In this document: piece by piece, positions 51,879-64,000 of the stretch
How positions within the stretch are numbered: position 1 is the first letter of the stretch
How the letters are laid out: every line of letters starts with the position of its first letter
NCBI GenBank assembly: GCA_964423425.1
Contig: CAYRES010000002.1
Location: 281,969-345,968 of the forward strand
Direction: 5' to 3'
DNA length: 64,000 bases
DNA from: CAYRES01 sp964423425
Lineage (GTDB): Bacteria > Actinomycetota > Thermoleophilia > RBG-16-64-13
The notes under the pieces: model-generated
Databases searched by the model: none
Told to the model about the DNA's origin: nothing
What the model saw: only the letters and a program-made list of their open reading frames with translations
Program-made: the position numbers and the translations under genes

Positions 51879-54838
51879 GTGAGTCGGGCGCGACCACCGG
51901 CGCCGCCGCCTCATCCGCCGACTTCTCCGTCGGCTCCCTGGTCCGGGCCCGCGGGCGGGAGTGGGTTGTGCTGTCTGAGTCGGTGCCGGAATTCCTGCTG
52001 CTCCGGCCGCTCGGGGGCAGAGGGGATGAGACGGCGGGCGTCATCCCCGCCCTGGAGGAGGTGCGCCCGGCCACCTTCGTCCTCCCCGACCCGAACGACC
52101 TCGATCAGATCGGCGATCATCGCTCCTGTCGTCTCCTGCGCGATGCGGTGCGCCTAGGTTTTCGCTCCAGCGCCGGGCCTTTCCGCTCCTTCGGGGCCAT
52201 CGCCGTGGAGCCGCGCCCCTACCAGCTCGTGCCGCTGCTGATGGCGCTCAAGCTGGACCCGGTGCGGCTCTTGATCGCCGACGACGTGGGTATCGGCAAG
52301 ACGGTGGAGGCGGGGCTGGTGGCCCGAGAGCTCCTCGATCGCGGCGAAGTGCAGCGCCTGACCGTGCTGTGCCCGCCACCTTTGGCCGAGCAGTGGCAGG
52401 TCGAGCTCCGCGACAAGTTCCATCTCGACGCCGAGCTGGTACTGCCCAGCACCGCCGCCCGCTTGGAGCGGAACTGCCGCCTCGATCAATCGGTGTTCGA
52501 TGTCTACCCGCACACGGTGGTCTCCACCGACTTCATCAAAGCCGATCGGCGGAGGGACGAGTTCCTGCGCACCTGCCCCGAGCTGGTCATCGTGGACGAG
52601 GCCCACACCTGCGCCTGGGGCGGAGTGGGGAGAGGAGTGCGTCACCAGCGCCACCGGCTGGTATCCGAGCTCTCCGCCGTGCCCGAGCGCCACGTCGTAC
52701 TGGTCACGGCCACGCCGCACAGCGGCAACGAGGAGGCCTTCCGCTCGCTCCTGTCCTTCCTCGCCCCCGCCTTTGCCGAACTCCCCATCGACCTCACCGG
52801 CCCGGAGCACGAGAAGAACCGCCGCCGCCTCGCGCAGCACTTCGTGCAGCGGAGGCGGGCCGACATCCGCAGCTACCTGGAGGCGGAGACCGTGTTCCCC
52901 CGCCGCGAGGAGCGCGAGGAGTCGTACAAGCTCTCCCCCGAGTACAAGAAGCTCTTCGCCCGGGCGTTGGCCTACGCGCGGGAGTCGGTGGTGGACGAGA
53001 GCGGCGGTCAGCACCGGCAACGGGTGCGCTGGTGGTCGGCCCTGGCGCTTCTGCGTTCGCTTGCGTCGAGTCCCGCCGCGGCTGCCGCGACGCTCCGCAC
53101 CCGGGCCGACACGGCCGATGCCGCCACGGAGCAAGAGGTGGACGCCATCGGGCGGCGGGCGGTGCTCGACCTCATGGACGGGGAGTCGGTGGAGGGCACG
53201 GACGTCATCCCCGGCTCGGATGTGGGAGAGGCCGAGGGGGAGGGCGGAACCTCGTCGGGAACCTCCGAGCGGCGTCGTCTGCTCGAGATGGCGCGGGAAG
53301 CCGAGGCTCTGGCCGGCGCCAAGGATGCAAAGCTGGCCAAGGCGGCTACGCTCGTGCGTGAACTCGTGGAGGACGGGCATCACCCCATCCTGTTCTGCCG
53401 CTTCATTCCCACCGCGACCTACGTGGCCGAGGAGTTGCGCCGCCGGCTGCCGAAGGGCGTGGAGGTGGCGGCCGTCACGGGGGAGTTGGCCCCGGCGGAG
53501 CGCGAAGCCCGGGTGGCGGCGCTCGGCGAGCACGAGAGGCGGGTGCTCGTCTGCACCGACTGCCTCTCCGAAGGCATCAACCTGCAGGAGCACTTCGACG
53601 CCGTCGTGCACTACGATCTCTCCTGGAATCCCACCCGCCACGAGCAGCGCGAGGGCCGTGTCGACCGCTACGGGCAGCCGCGAGAGGCCGTTCGCGTCCT
53701 CACCTACTATGGCACCGACAACCAGATCGACGGCATCGTGCTCGACGTGCTTATCCGCAAACACCGAAAGATCCGCTCGAGCCTCGGCATCTCCGTACCC
53801 GTACCCATCGACACTGAGCAGGTGGTGGAGGCTCTGCTCGAAGGACTCATTCTTCGCGGCGAGACACCGGGCCACGGCGAGCAGCTCCAGTTCGACGAGT
53901 TGGTGGACATGGAGACGCGCACGTTGCACCAGCGGTGGGACGACGTGACCGAGCGGGAGAAGCGATCCCGCACCATGTTCGCCCAGGCGTCCATCAAGGT
54001 GGAGGAGGTCGGCCGGGTGCTCAGCGAGACCCGCGCCGCCGTGGGTTCCGGCGTGGATGTGGAGCGGTTCGCGCGCGATGGCCTGGTGGCGCACAAGGCG
54101 GTGGCACGCGAGGGCGCCGGTGCCGGGGCGGGGCGTGACGAGGCGGGGCGTGACGAGGAGCGGCCTACCGGCGCGGGGCGGCGGGTGCTCGAGTGCGACG
54201 TGGCGTCCGTGCCGCGGGCACTGCGCGACATGATGGGCATGGGAGAGGCAACCTCATTCCGAGCCCGCTTCGAGCTTCCCGTGGGTGACGGCGAACTCTA
54301 CCTGAGCCGCACTCATCCCCTGGTGGAAGGTCTTGCGGCCTACGTCGTGGACACGGCGCTCGATGCCCAGGCGGAGAGTGTGGCCAGGAGGATGGGCGTC
54401 ATCCGCACCTCGGCGGTGGCCACCCGCACCACCGTCCTGCTCGTACGCTTCCGCTACCACATCCAGGCGGGACGGGGCGACGGTGAAGTTCCGTTGCTCG
54501 CCGAGGACTGCGCGGTAGTGGCGTTCGCCGGGGCGTCCACGGCGGCGGAGTGGCTGGAGGAGGAAAGGGCGGAAGCACTGTTGCAGGTGACGCCCGACAC
54601 CAACATCTCGCCCGACCAGGCCCGCGACGCCTTGCTCCGCATCGCGGAGGGTCTCGATGCTGTGCGGCCGCAGCTTCATGAGGTGGCGGAGGAACGTGCT
54701 GCTGCCTTGGCCGAGTCGCACCGCCGGGTGCGTGAGGCGGCCCGCGCCGGAGGCGGGGCCGCCCGCGTCGAGCCCCAACTCCCGCCGGACATCCTGGGCC
54801 TCTATGTGTACCTGCCGGTCGCGGGCGGAGGTGCGTGA
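51875..54838 (+). CDS. SNF2-family helicase, DrmD-like
   Basis: This 987-residue Swi2/Snf2 ATPase has the following motifs: DDVGIGKT (Lys142), VLCPPPLAEQW, DEAH at Asp241 (VDEAHTCAW), TATPHSGN, and the C-terminal lobe with VLVCTDCLSEGINLQ and HEQREGRVDRYGQ. Long C-terminal helices follow. It resembles DrmD, the Snf2-like protein paired with methylase DrmMI in class 1 DISARM. It would translocate on DNA and cooperate with the neighbouring helicase and methylase. The GTG start overlaps the helicase stop (GTGA), and its own stop is 2 nt before the methylase GTG, so the three are translationally coupled. Confidence 0.87.
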   Translation: MSESGATTGAAASSADFSVGSLVRARGREWVVLSESVPEFLLLRPLGGRGDETAGVIPALEEVRPATFVLPDPNDLDQIGDHRSCRLLRDAVRLGFRSSAGPFRSFGAIAVEPRPYQLVPLLMALKLDPVRLLIADDVGIGKTVEAGLVARELLDRGEVQRLTVLCPPPLAEQWQVELRDKFHLDAELVLPSTAARLERNCRLDQSVFDVYPHTVVSTDFIKADRRRDEFLRTCPELVIVDEAHTCAWGGVGRGVRHQRHRLVSELSAVPERHVVLVTATPHSGNEEAFRSLLSFLAPAFAELPIDLTGPEHEKNRRRLAQHFVQRRRADIRSYLEAETVFPRREEREESYKLSPEYKKLFARALAYARESVVDESGGQHRQRVRWWSALALLRSLASSPAAAAATLRTRADTADAATEQEVDAIGRRAVLDLMDGESVEGTDVIPGSDVGEAEGEGGTSSGTSERRRLLEMAREAEALAGAKDAKLAKAATLVRELVEDGHHPILFCRFIPTATYVAEELRRRLPKGVEVAAVTGELAPAEREARVAALGEHERRVLVCTDCLSEGINLQEHFDAVVHYDLSWNPTRHEQREGRVDRYGQPREAVRVLTYYGTDNQIDGIVLDVLIRKHRKIRSSLGISVPVPIDTEQVVEALLEGLILRGETPGHGEQLQFDELVDMETRTLHQRWDDVTEREKRSRTMFAQASIKVEEVGRVLSETRAAVGSGVDVERFARDGLVAHKAVAREGAGAGAGRDEAGRDEERPTGAGRRVLECDVASVPRALRDMMGMGEATSFRARFELPVGDGELYLSRTHPLVEGLAAYVVDTALDAQAESVARRMGVIRTSAVATRTTVLLVRFRYHIQAGRGDGEVPLLAEDCAVVAFAGASTAAEWLEEERAEALLQVTPDTNISPDQARDALLRIAEGLDAVRPQLHEVAEERAAALAESHRRVREAARAGGGAARVEPQLPPDILGLYVYLPVAGGGA

Positions 54839-54839
54839 G

Positions 54840-58796
<3,957 letters not shown>

Positions 58797-58891
58797 CCAT
58801 GTTGCGCAACCGAGTCACGGAGCTGTAGATCCTCGACCGAATCGATGGCCGAGTGTTACCCGAGCCCGAGGCGCTCCAACCAGGGGGATAA

Positions 58892-60295
58892 ATGAACAAG
58901 AACGAGCAGGTACTCAGGACCAGAGATGACAGGACGCCGGTCGTCTGCATGACGGTTGCTGGCCCGCCTGACGGAGAGCCTGCCTTCAATCTGGCTCCTG
59001 GTTCAGAGTGCTCATGGGCGGCGCCTGGTGAGTCGTTTGGAACCGACAAGCTGCGGTCTCGGATAGAACCGTGGCTTACTGCCCTGTTCCAGTCGGAGCA
59101 CCTGTCAATTGTTGTCGGTTCAGGTCTAACCCAGGCGGTCCACAGTCTTGCGCGTGAGTCCGCTCTCCCGGGCATGAAGCTGACGGTGTTCTCGGACTTT
59201 GGGACAGAGATCGATGCGGAAGCCGCGCGGGTCGCCGAAGTTGCCGGACGCAGTCCCGGAAACATCGAGGATCAAATTCGAGCGGCCAGCGAGCTGTTGC
59301 GAGGCCTGGAGATAGCGTCTTTGAACGACGCTGCGCTCGCCTCGAGAGCCAAGACCCTTCGCGCGGATCTCACCCGGGTCATGAAGGAATTCGCTGACTC
59401 GATCCTGCTCGGTGAACACGGAATAGCGACCGCAGATCCGGAGAACGTCGAGAGAGCCTTTGACTACCTCGTCAGCTTCCTGATGAGTTTCGCGAGCCGG
59501 ACAGGGACGCGCGAACGACTTCAAGTCTTCACCACAAACTACGATAGGGTTCTCGAGGCCGGAGCGGATATCGCAGGACTGCATCTTCTGGACCGGTTCG
59601 TGGGGACCGTCGCCCCTATCTTCCGGGCTTCGAGACTCGATCTGGACATGCACTACAATCCGCCAGGCATTCGCGGCGAACCACGGTACCTTGAGGGAGT
59701 AGCTAAATATACCAAGCTCCACGGCTCCGTGGACTGGGTTCAGGTCGGACAGACAATCAAGCGACTTGGGGTACCTTTCGGTGCTCAAGACCTTGGCTCC
59801 TATCTCGAAGCGCCGGGCTTCCAGGGTGCGGATGCACTCAAGGTGATGATCTACCCCAACGCTTCTAAGGACAGGGAGACGGCCGCCTATCCATACGTGG
59901 AACTGCTCAGGGACTTCGCCGCCACGGTTTGCAGGCCTAACAGCACGGTCGTCACTTTCGGGTATGGGTTCGGCGATGAGCACATCAATCGGGTCATCGA
60001 GGACATGCTGACAGTTCCGTCGACACATCTTGTCGTGATTGCCTACGGCGATCCTCTTGGGCGGATTACGAAGACGTACGACAGGCTAGGGCGGGGGTCA
60101 CAGATCACCCTGCTTGTCGGTGATCACCTCGGTGACTTGCGCGCCTTGGTTGATCACTACTTGCCCAAGCCCTCCATTGATCGTGCGACGTTCCGGATGT
60201 CCGAGCTTCTAAAGGCTCGCTGGACTGGCTCGGCTGCGGCGGCACAGGTTGAGCCCGAGAGTAGCGGCGCGCATGAAGAGGCGGTTGCGCCATGA
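58892..60295 (+). CDS. SIR2-like NADase protein
   Basis: This 467-residue SIR2 domain protein resembles those of bacterial defence systems. NAD-binding motifs are seen: VVGSGLT near residue 76, TTNYD at 214-218 (Asn216), KLHGSVDW (His277), and FGYGFGDEHIN. The C-terminal 60 residues look disordered. Such proteins deplete NAD+ when activated by phage. GGGGG precedes the ATG. The HerA gene follows with a 4-bp ATGA overlap, as in known SIR2-HerA defence pairs. The 95-nt gap to the methylase has no terminator, so transcription may continue through the locus. Base composition is lower in GC than the first three genes. Confidence 0.85.
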   Translation: MNKNEQVLRTRDDRTPVVCMTVAGPPDGEPAFNLAPGSECSWAAPGESFGTDKLRSRIEPWLTALFQSEHLSIVVGSGLTQAVHSLARESALPGMKLTVFSDFGTEIDAEAARVAEVAGRSPGNIEDQIRAASELLRGLEIASLNDAALASRAKTLRADLTRVMKEFADSILLGEHGIATADPENVERAFDYLVSFLMSFASRTGTRERLQVFTTNYDRVLEAGADIAGLHLLDRFVGTVAPIFRASRLDLDMHYNPPGIRGEPRYLEGVAKYTKLHGSVDWVQVGQTIKRLGVPFGAQDLGSYLEAPGFQGADALKVMIYPNASKDRETAAYPYVELLRDFAATVCRPNSTVVTFGYGFGDEHINRVIEDMLTVPSTHLVVIAYGDPLGRITKTYDRLGRGSQITLLVGDHLGDLRALVDHYLPKPSIDRATFRMSELLKARWTGSAAAAQVEPESSGAHEEAVAP

Positions 60296-62430
60296 GTCAG
60301 TGTCCGTTTGAAACGTCAGCAGAACGGCATATAGGCACTGTCGAGTTCGTCTCTCCCGATGAAATCAAGGTCGGATTTGACTTGGAGGCACCTGACGCGA
60401 TTGCCTTGGGTGTCGGCGAGCCGCGGCCCTTCCCGCGTGTCAACGGCTATGTGCTCGTCCCAGTGGATGACGGGCATGTTGTTGGGCAGGTCGAATGGCT
60501 GACTATCGAGAAGTCTCCGTTCCCCAAACGCCGAGGAATGCAGGACTTCGGGCTTGTCGACCTGCCCTATCCGCTACGCAGGATGAGCCTCAACATTCTA
60601 GGTTCGCTACGGCAGGACTCGTCGAGGGTTGGTGGGTTCAAGTTCCACCGTGGAACTGGAGCGCTGCCCTCTGTGGGGGCGAGCGTTGTACTGCCAACGA
60701 ATGAGCAGCTCCGATCGATTGTTGAGTCCGGCGAGCGCAGGCGAGTTCGAATCGGATCGAGCCCACTCGCGGGAAACGCAGAGGTCTCCATTGACCCGAA
60801 TCGCCTGTTCGGCCGCCATCTCGGGGTACTCGGCAACACCGGGAGCGGCAAGTCGTGCTCGGTTGCAGGCCTGATACGGTGGTCGGTCGCGCAGGCGCAA
60901 ACCGCGTGCAAGGACGCACCAAACGCTCGCTTCATACTTCTAGATCCAAACGGTGAGTACGCGCACGCTTTTAGTGATTCCGAGGGTCCCATGGCTGCGC
61001 GGGTATTCAAGATAGGTCCCGTGGGCGAAGAGCAGCCGCTTCAGGCGCCGATGTGGTTTTGGAATAGCGCGGAATGGTGCTCGTTCACCCAGGCTACCGC
61101 AAGGACGCAACGACCTACGCTCGTCCATGCGTTGCGCGTCGCCCGGGAGGGCAAGGCGGAGCTCGCCCCAAGCAGAAGCCACGTTGTTCGGCAGTTCCTC
61201 AGCACTATCGTGTCTTCAATCCGAGTTGAGATGAATTCTGGGGGTCCTTTCGAGGGTTTCCCGAAGTCGAAGTATTTCTTCCAGAAGCTCGAGAAGTGGA
61301 GGACTAGCCTAGAGCCCGAACTGGTTTGTGTTGAGGGGCAGGAGGAATCGACACTGCAGGACCTGCTGGATAAACTCGAAGAACTGTGCCAGCCTCGCCG
61401 AAGCAAGTATCCAAATTGGGCCTTCACGCTTCAGGAGGTTGAGTCGCTACTGACTGTGGCTAGCACAGCCCACGCTTCGTTCGGCGGTACCTCGAGAGAC
61501 GCTCTTCCGCTCGACGCCGACACGCCATTGCCTTTCGGCGGCGATAGTCTCCTAAGGAGTGTCGACGCTGCGGCTGAGCTGCTCAATGTCTCGGAGTACG
61601 CGGAAACCATGCTGATGAGGCTACGCAGTCTGCTCTCAGATCCGCGCATGAAGGCGGTCATCGGCGATACTGCGACGATCACTCTCGAGCAATGGCTCGC
61701 GGACTATATTGGCAGCGATGGAGCGGAGAACGGGTGCATCTCAATCATCGACCTCTCGCTCGTCCCAGCGGAAGTAGTCCACATCGTAACGGCTGTCGTG
61801 GCCAGAATCGTATTCGAAGCTCTTCAACGTTATCGCAAGATCACCTCCGAAACGCTCCCCACCGTGTTGGTAATGGAAGAGGCACATACCTTTGTCAAAG
61901 ACCACAAGGGTGATGCAGAGAATCCGGCCTCCGTCTGCTGCCGGGTGTTTGAGCGCATCGCGCGAGAGGGCAGAAAGTATGGCCTTGGCCTGGTGCTCTC
62001 CTCCCAGAGGCCATCCGAGTTGTCCCCCACCGTGCTATCACAGTGCAATTCGTTCCTGCTTCATCGGATCAGTAACGACCGCGACCAAGAAATGGTCAAT
62101 CGACTCTTGCCCGATAGTCTCAGGGGCCTCCTCCGGGAGCTACCGTCGCTGCCGTCACAACACGCGATTCTCCTCGGGTGGGCATCCGAGCTGCCCGTTC
62201 TGGTCCATATGGACTTCTTGGATGAGGCGAATCGACCACACTCCGAAGACCCCGACTTTTGGGAGGTTTGGACCGGAACGGATGCACATGGTGGGTTGGT
62301 TGATAGGCGCATCGACTGGTCTGCGATTGTCGCGGATTGGCAGGCCATCAGTTCTCCGGCCGATGACTCTCAAGCGCCTGTAGCTGCATCGCACGACAGT
62401 AGCGCATCAGTCCCCGCTGACGGTAACTAG
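60292..62430 (+). CDS. herA: HerA-type DNA translocase ATPase
   Basis: This 712-residue protein belongs to the HerA/FtsK superfamily. An N-terminal HAS-barrel-like beta domain (about 1-150) is followed by the ATPase: GNTGSGKS (Lys187), LLDPNGEYAHAF, the Walker B VLVMEEAHTF (Glu529/Glu530), SSQRPSELSPTVLSQCNSF with sensor and arginine-finger residues, then HRISNDRDQEMV. HerA forms hexameric rings; in SIR2-HerA systems it assembles with SIR2 and activates NAD+ cleavage in response to phage DNA or proteins. The ATGA overlap with the SIR2 gene supports a complex. A hairpin lies 36 nt after the stop. Confidence 0.9.
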   Translation: MSQCPFETSAERHIGTVEFVSPDEIKVGFDLEAPDAIALGVGEPRPFPRVNGYVLVPVDDGHVVGQVEWLTIEKSPFPKRRGMQDFGLVDLPYPLRRMSLNILGSLRQDSSRVGGFKFHRGTGALPSVGASVVLPTNEQLRSIVESGERRRVRIGSSPLAGNAEVSIDPNRLFGRHLGVLGNTGSGKSCSVAGLIRWSVAQAQTACKDAPNARFILLDPNGEYAHAFSDSEGPMAARVFKIGPVGEEQPLQAPMWFWNSAEWCSFTQATARTQRPTLVHALRVAREGKAELAPSRSHVVRQFLSTIVSSIRVEMNSGGPFEGFPKSKYFFQKLEKWRTSLEPELVCVEGQEESTLQDLLDKLEELCQPRRSKYPNWAFTLQEVESLLTVASTAHASFGGTSRDALPLDADTPLPFGGDSLLRSVDAAAELLNVSEYAETMLMRLRSLLSDPRMKAVIGDTATITLEQWLADYIGSDGAENGCISIIDLSLVPAEVVHIVTAVVARIVFEALQRYRKITSETLPTVLVMEEAHTFVKDHKGDAENPASVCCRVFERIAREGRKYGLGLVLSSQRPSELSPTVLSQCNSFLLHRISNDRDQEMVNRLLPDSLRGLLRELPSLPSQHAILLGWASELPVLVHMDFLDEANRPHSEDPDFWEVWTGTDAHGGLVDRRIDWSAIVADWQAISSPADDSQAPVAASHDSSASVPADGN

Positions 62431-62466
62431 GCAGTTGAGGAGCCGACGGGACGTGCCCGACCTCAG

Positions 62467-62498
62467 GAAAACTCGACTCGCCTGGCTAACGAGTTTTC
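62467..62498 (+). terminator. Hairpin after the SIR2-HerA genes
   Basis: GAAAACTCG (62467-62475) pairs with CGAGTTTTC (62490-62498), a 9-bp perfect stem with a 14-nt loop. It is the only strong stem seen between herA and the pseudogene; the rest of the gap from 62499 to 62742 shows no gene. Confidence 0.6.
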
Positions 62499-62742
62499 GA
62501 TTCTCAGCGTGCGATCGGTCATTGGATGCAAAGGCCGCTCTGAAGGAAGACGTGCACCCATCAAACAAGTGCGGGTTGACCGAGCCGAGTCGCCGGACAG
62601 CTGACTGCTGCCGTCGACCGGGTGAGAGGCTGTTCTGGACCGCGGGTTTCGTCACAGATCCTTCCGTCCGACCGGCGCGGTACACTCGGATCTGATAACG
62701 CGTGGATAGTAAGACGCTGACCAGTCATCCAGTGACGATGTC

Positions 62743-63513
62743 GTGAACACCCTCACCTGGCTTGATACGAGCGAGAAGGATCGCTGCCGCACCCTGGAGT
62801 TCATCGACACCTTCGGGGAGCGTGACACCCGGGATGAACTCGGCATCGGCGTCGTTCGCGATGCCTTCTTTGACCTCATGTTCCCCGGCACCAGTACCGT
62901 GCAGACGCGTGCCACGTACTTCCTGCTCGTGCCCTGGTGGTACCTGAAGGCTAAAGGAGTACGCGCGGCGCACCTCCGCTGCCCGCGACACGCTCGACAC
63001 CTACCTCTGGGGGCCGCGAGATCGGCCTCATCAAGCCCCTGGAAGCCGGGGGGCGGACGCGGCGGGCCTACTTGGCCGCGACGCCAAGCAGGGCCTCACG
63101 CAGCTGCCCAGCGCCATCTACAGGTAGGGGTTGGGGATCTGGGGCATCCGGCGCTTCGCCGGTTCGCATGCTGGAGCTCCATCGCGATCTGGTCCGAGCT
63201 TCGCGGCGAGGGGCGGTGGCCGAGTTCTCCGATCCCGACGAGGAACCGGTCCGGCGCGAGCGCCTCTCCGCCTACTGGGACCCGCATCTTCCCACCTCCC
63301 CGCGCGACCTGTGAGAGAGATCGTCGCTTCGGCTCACGCACGAGGAGGCCGACTACCTGCGGGCGCGCATCCTCACCGCCGTGCCCGACTCGTTGCCGGC
63401 CCGGGTGGTTGGCCTCGGCGTCGCCACTCTTTCACGGCATGCGCCGCATCGACTAGCGCTGGTCGACGGTGCAGACGCTGGTCAGGGACATCGTGGACGG
63501 GATGGAGGCCTGA
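62743..63513 (+). pseudogene. Frameshifted DUF6361 family gene
   Basis: The first frame starts at a GTG with NTLTWLDTSEKDRCRTLEFI, DTRDELGIGVVRDAFFDLMFPGTSTVQTR and YFLLVPWWYLK, the conserved opening of DUF6361 proteins. After about 62960 the frame is lost. The family sequence then continues in other frames: LLGRDAKQGLTQLPSAIYR, an in-frame TAG, GLGIWGIRRF, ERLSAYWDPHLP, LTHEEADYLRARIL and finally LVRDIVDGMEA before the TGA at 63513. At least three frameshifts and one or two stops are needed. The intact protein is of unknown function; the position beside the defence locus suggests it was once part of the same island. Confidence 0.75.
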
Positions 63514-63842
63514 GGTGGCGGCGCGGCGGATCCCGTGGGCTTGAGATCTGGGGCAGGATGCAGCGTCGCCAACGTAGGTCCTTGGTTGCATTGAAGGCCG
63601 GAGCAACACCGTGCTATTCATGAGAGACGAGCGTGCGGTGGCGGATGCGCTGGTACCTAACGTGCGAGATTGGCCCCGCTTCCGGTGAATTGCCCTTGAC
63701 CGGATAGCGCGTGGCACCCGCATCGGCGTGGGGATCGTGGCTCAGCAGGGAGGGGGCAGGGAGGAGGTCATGCCTGACGTGCCTGACCGAAGGGAAACTG
63801 CACACGACCGCCGGCTGCCTTCCCACAATTCACCGATACTGG
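63514..63842. other. Intergenic region without recognisable features
   Basis: No convincing gene, RNA or repeat is visible here. It lies between the DUF6361 pseudogene and the last promoter. Confidence 0.4.
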
Positions 63843-63848
63843 TATATT
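63843..63848 (+). promoter_or_regulatory. -10 box of the terminal ORF
   Basis: TATATT lies 10 nt before the ATG at 63859, again without a Shine-Dalgarno between, suggesting a leaderless or nearly leaderless transcript. Confidence 0.45.
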
Positions 63849-63858
63849 CACGTCCGAC

Positions 63859-64000
63859 ATGAATAAGTCATCAACAACGAATAATGGACGAGTGCGCAGC
63901 TCCAAGGTCGTGGAGTTGGAGATGGCCTTGCGTGAAGCGGGTCTCGAAGTGACTCGCATCGAGAATGGCCACGTCGTCGTGCGGCTCCCGGGTGGCACCG
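63859..64000 (+). CDS. Partial hypothetical protein at the window edge
   Basis: An open frame starting MNKSSTTNNGRVRSSKVVELEM runs off the window after 47 codons. The visible part has a helix (VVELEMALREAGLEV) followed by two strands (VTRIENGHVVVRLPGG). This could be the start of a small DNA-binding or antitoxin-like domain, but no family is recognised. The promoter placement supports the ATG. Confidence 0.45.
   Translation, partial: MNKSSTTNNGRVRSSKVVELEMALREAGLEVTRIENGHVVVRLPGGT

Noticed and set aside
50013..51914. Long open frame antisense to the helicase gene
   Set aside because: It lies wholly within a gene with clear helicase, DUF1998 and nuclease motifs and has no motif of its own.
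52154..54094. 646-codon open frame antisense to the SNF2 gene
   Set aside because: It mirrors the coding strand's GC bias; no start signal or motif.
58799..58891. Short frame MLRNRVTEL, TAG, ILDRIDGRVLPEPEALQPGG before the SIR2 gene
   Set aside because: It looks like a tiny coding remnant, but at 30 codons with an internal stop it cannot be assigned.

Overview
The window is about 64 kb of GC-rich bacterial chromosome. It is densely packed, mostly with short intergenic gaps and frequent 4-bp start/stop overlaps. The mix points to a high-GC Gram-positive (Actinomycetota), probably an anaerobic or deep-branching lineage. The supporting genes are gatCAB, dnaG-rpoD with a second RpoD-like sigma factor, a stand-alone GMP synthase ATP-pyrophosphatase subunit, DUF1846, a Ta0216-type B12/radical-SAM protein, and a DUF2769-like Cys-rich protein. 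This placement is an inference from gene content, not from a phylogeny.

Layout. (1) 0-13.3 kb is information processing: a dGTPase-like HD hydrolase, a membrane pyrophosphatase homologue with an eroded active site, an exported FAD oxidoreductase, dnaG-rpoD ending in a 36-bp perfect palindrome, gatC-gatA-gatB, an HxlR-type regulator and a second primary-like sigma factor. (2) 13.4-26.2 kb is housekeeping and stress: a copper ATPase with a CsoR-like operator, an SRPBCC protein, tRNA-Val(CAC), a decayed acetyltransferase, a tandem Usp protein, a metallophosphatase, a DUF6483-like protein, a Cys-rich PAS protein, an SCP2 protein, class II aldolase, a YCF48 lipoprotein, the GuaA subunit and DUF1846. 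(3) 26.4-46.4 kb is bounded by two paralogous 720-residue serine-hydrolase lipoproteins that share a 960-bp identical tract. Between them lie a PstS-like protein, small Cys-rich and membrane proteins, DUF427, a tocopherol-cyclase-like protein, an M23-SLH cell-surface protein, a divergent YchF-like protein, a GNAT, a radical-SAM/DUF302/thiolase/DUF35 run, a beta-propeller remnant, an XRE regulator, and an ARPP-1 protein followed in frame by an ADP-ribosylglycohydrolase fragment.

(4) 46.7-62.4 kb is a five-gene, co-directional defence locus. It starts with a 1730-residue DEAD-like helicase carrying DUF1998 and a C-terminal Vsr/DUF559-like nuclease domain. It continues with a DrmD-like SNF2 helicase, a DrmMI/PglX-like N6-adenine methylase, a SIR2 NADase-like protein and a HerA-type ATPase. 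The first three resemble class 1 DISARM or Druantia components but in an unusual architecture and order. The last two form a SIR2-HerA pair. Base composition appears to drop inside the methylase gene and stays lower through the SIR2-HerA pair, which suggests a mosaic assembled in at least two steps. (5) 62.7-64 kb holds a frameshifted DUF6361 pseudogene and the start of an ORF that leaves the window.

The most unusual points are the composite defence locus, the pyrophosphatase homologue that lacks most substrate ligands, the sharp gene-conversion tract between the two hydrolases, and the ARPP-1/ARH pair split by an in-frame TAG. Several genes also have a -10 box only 8-10 nt before the ATG, which suggests leaderless transcripts. 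All family assignments come from reading motifs; no database search was run.
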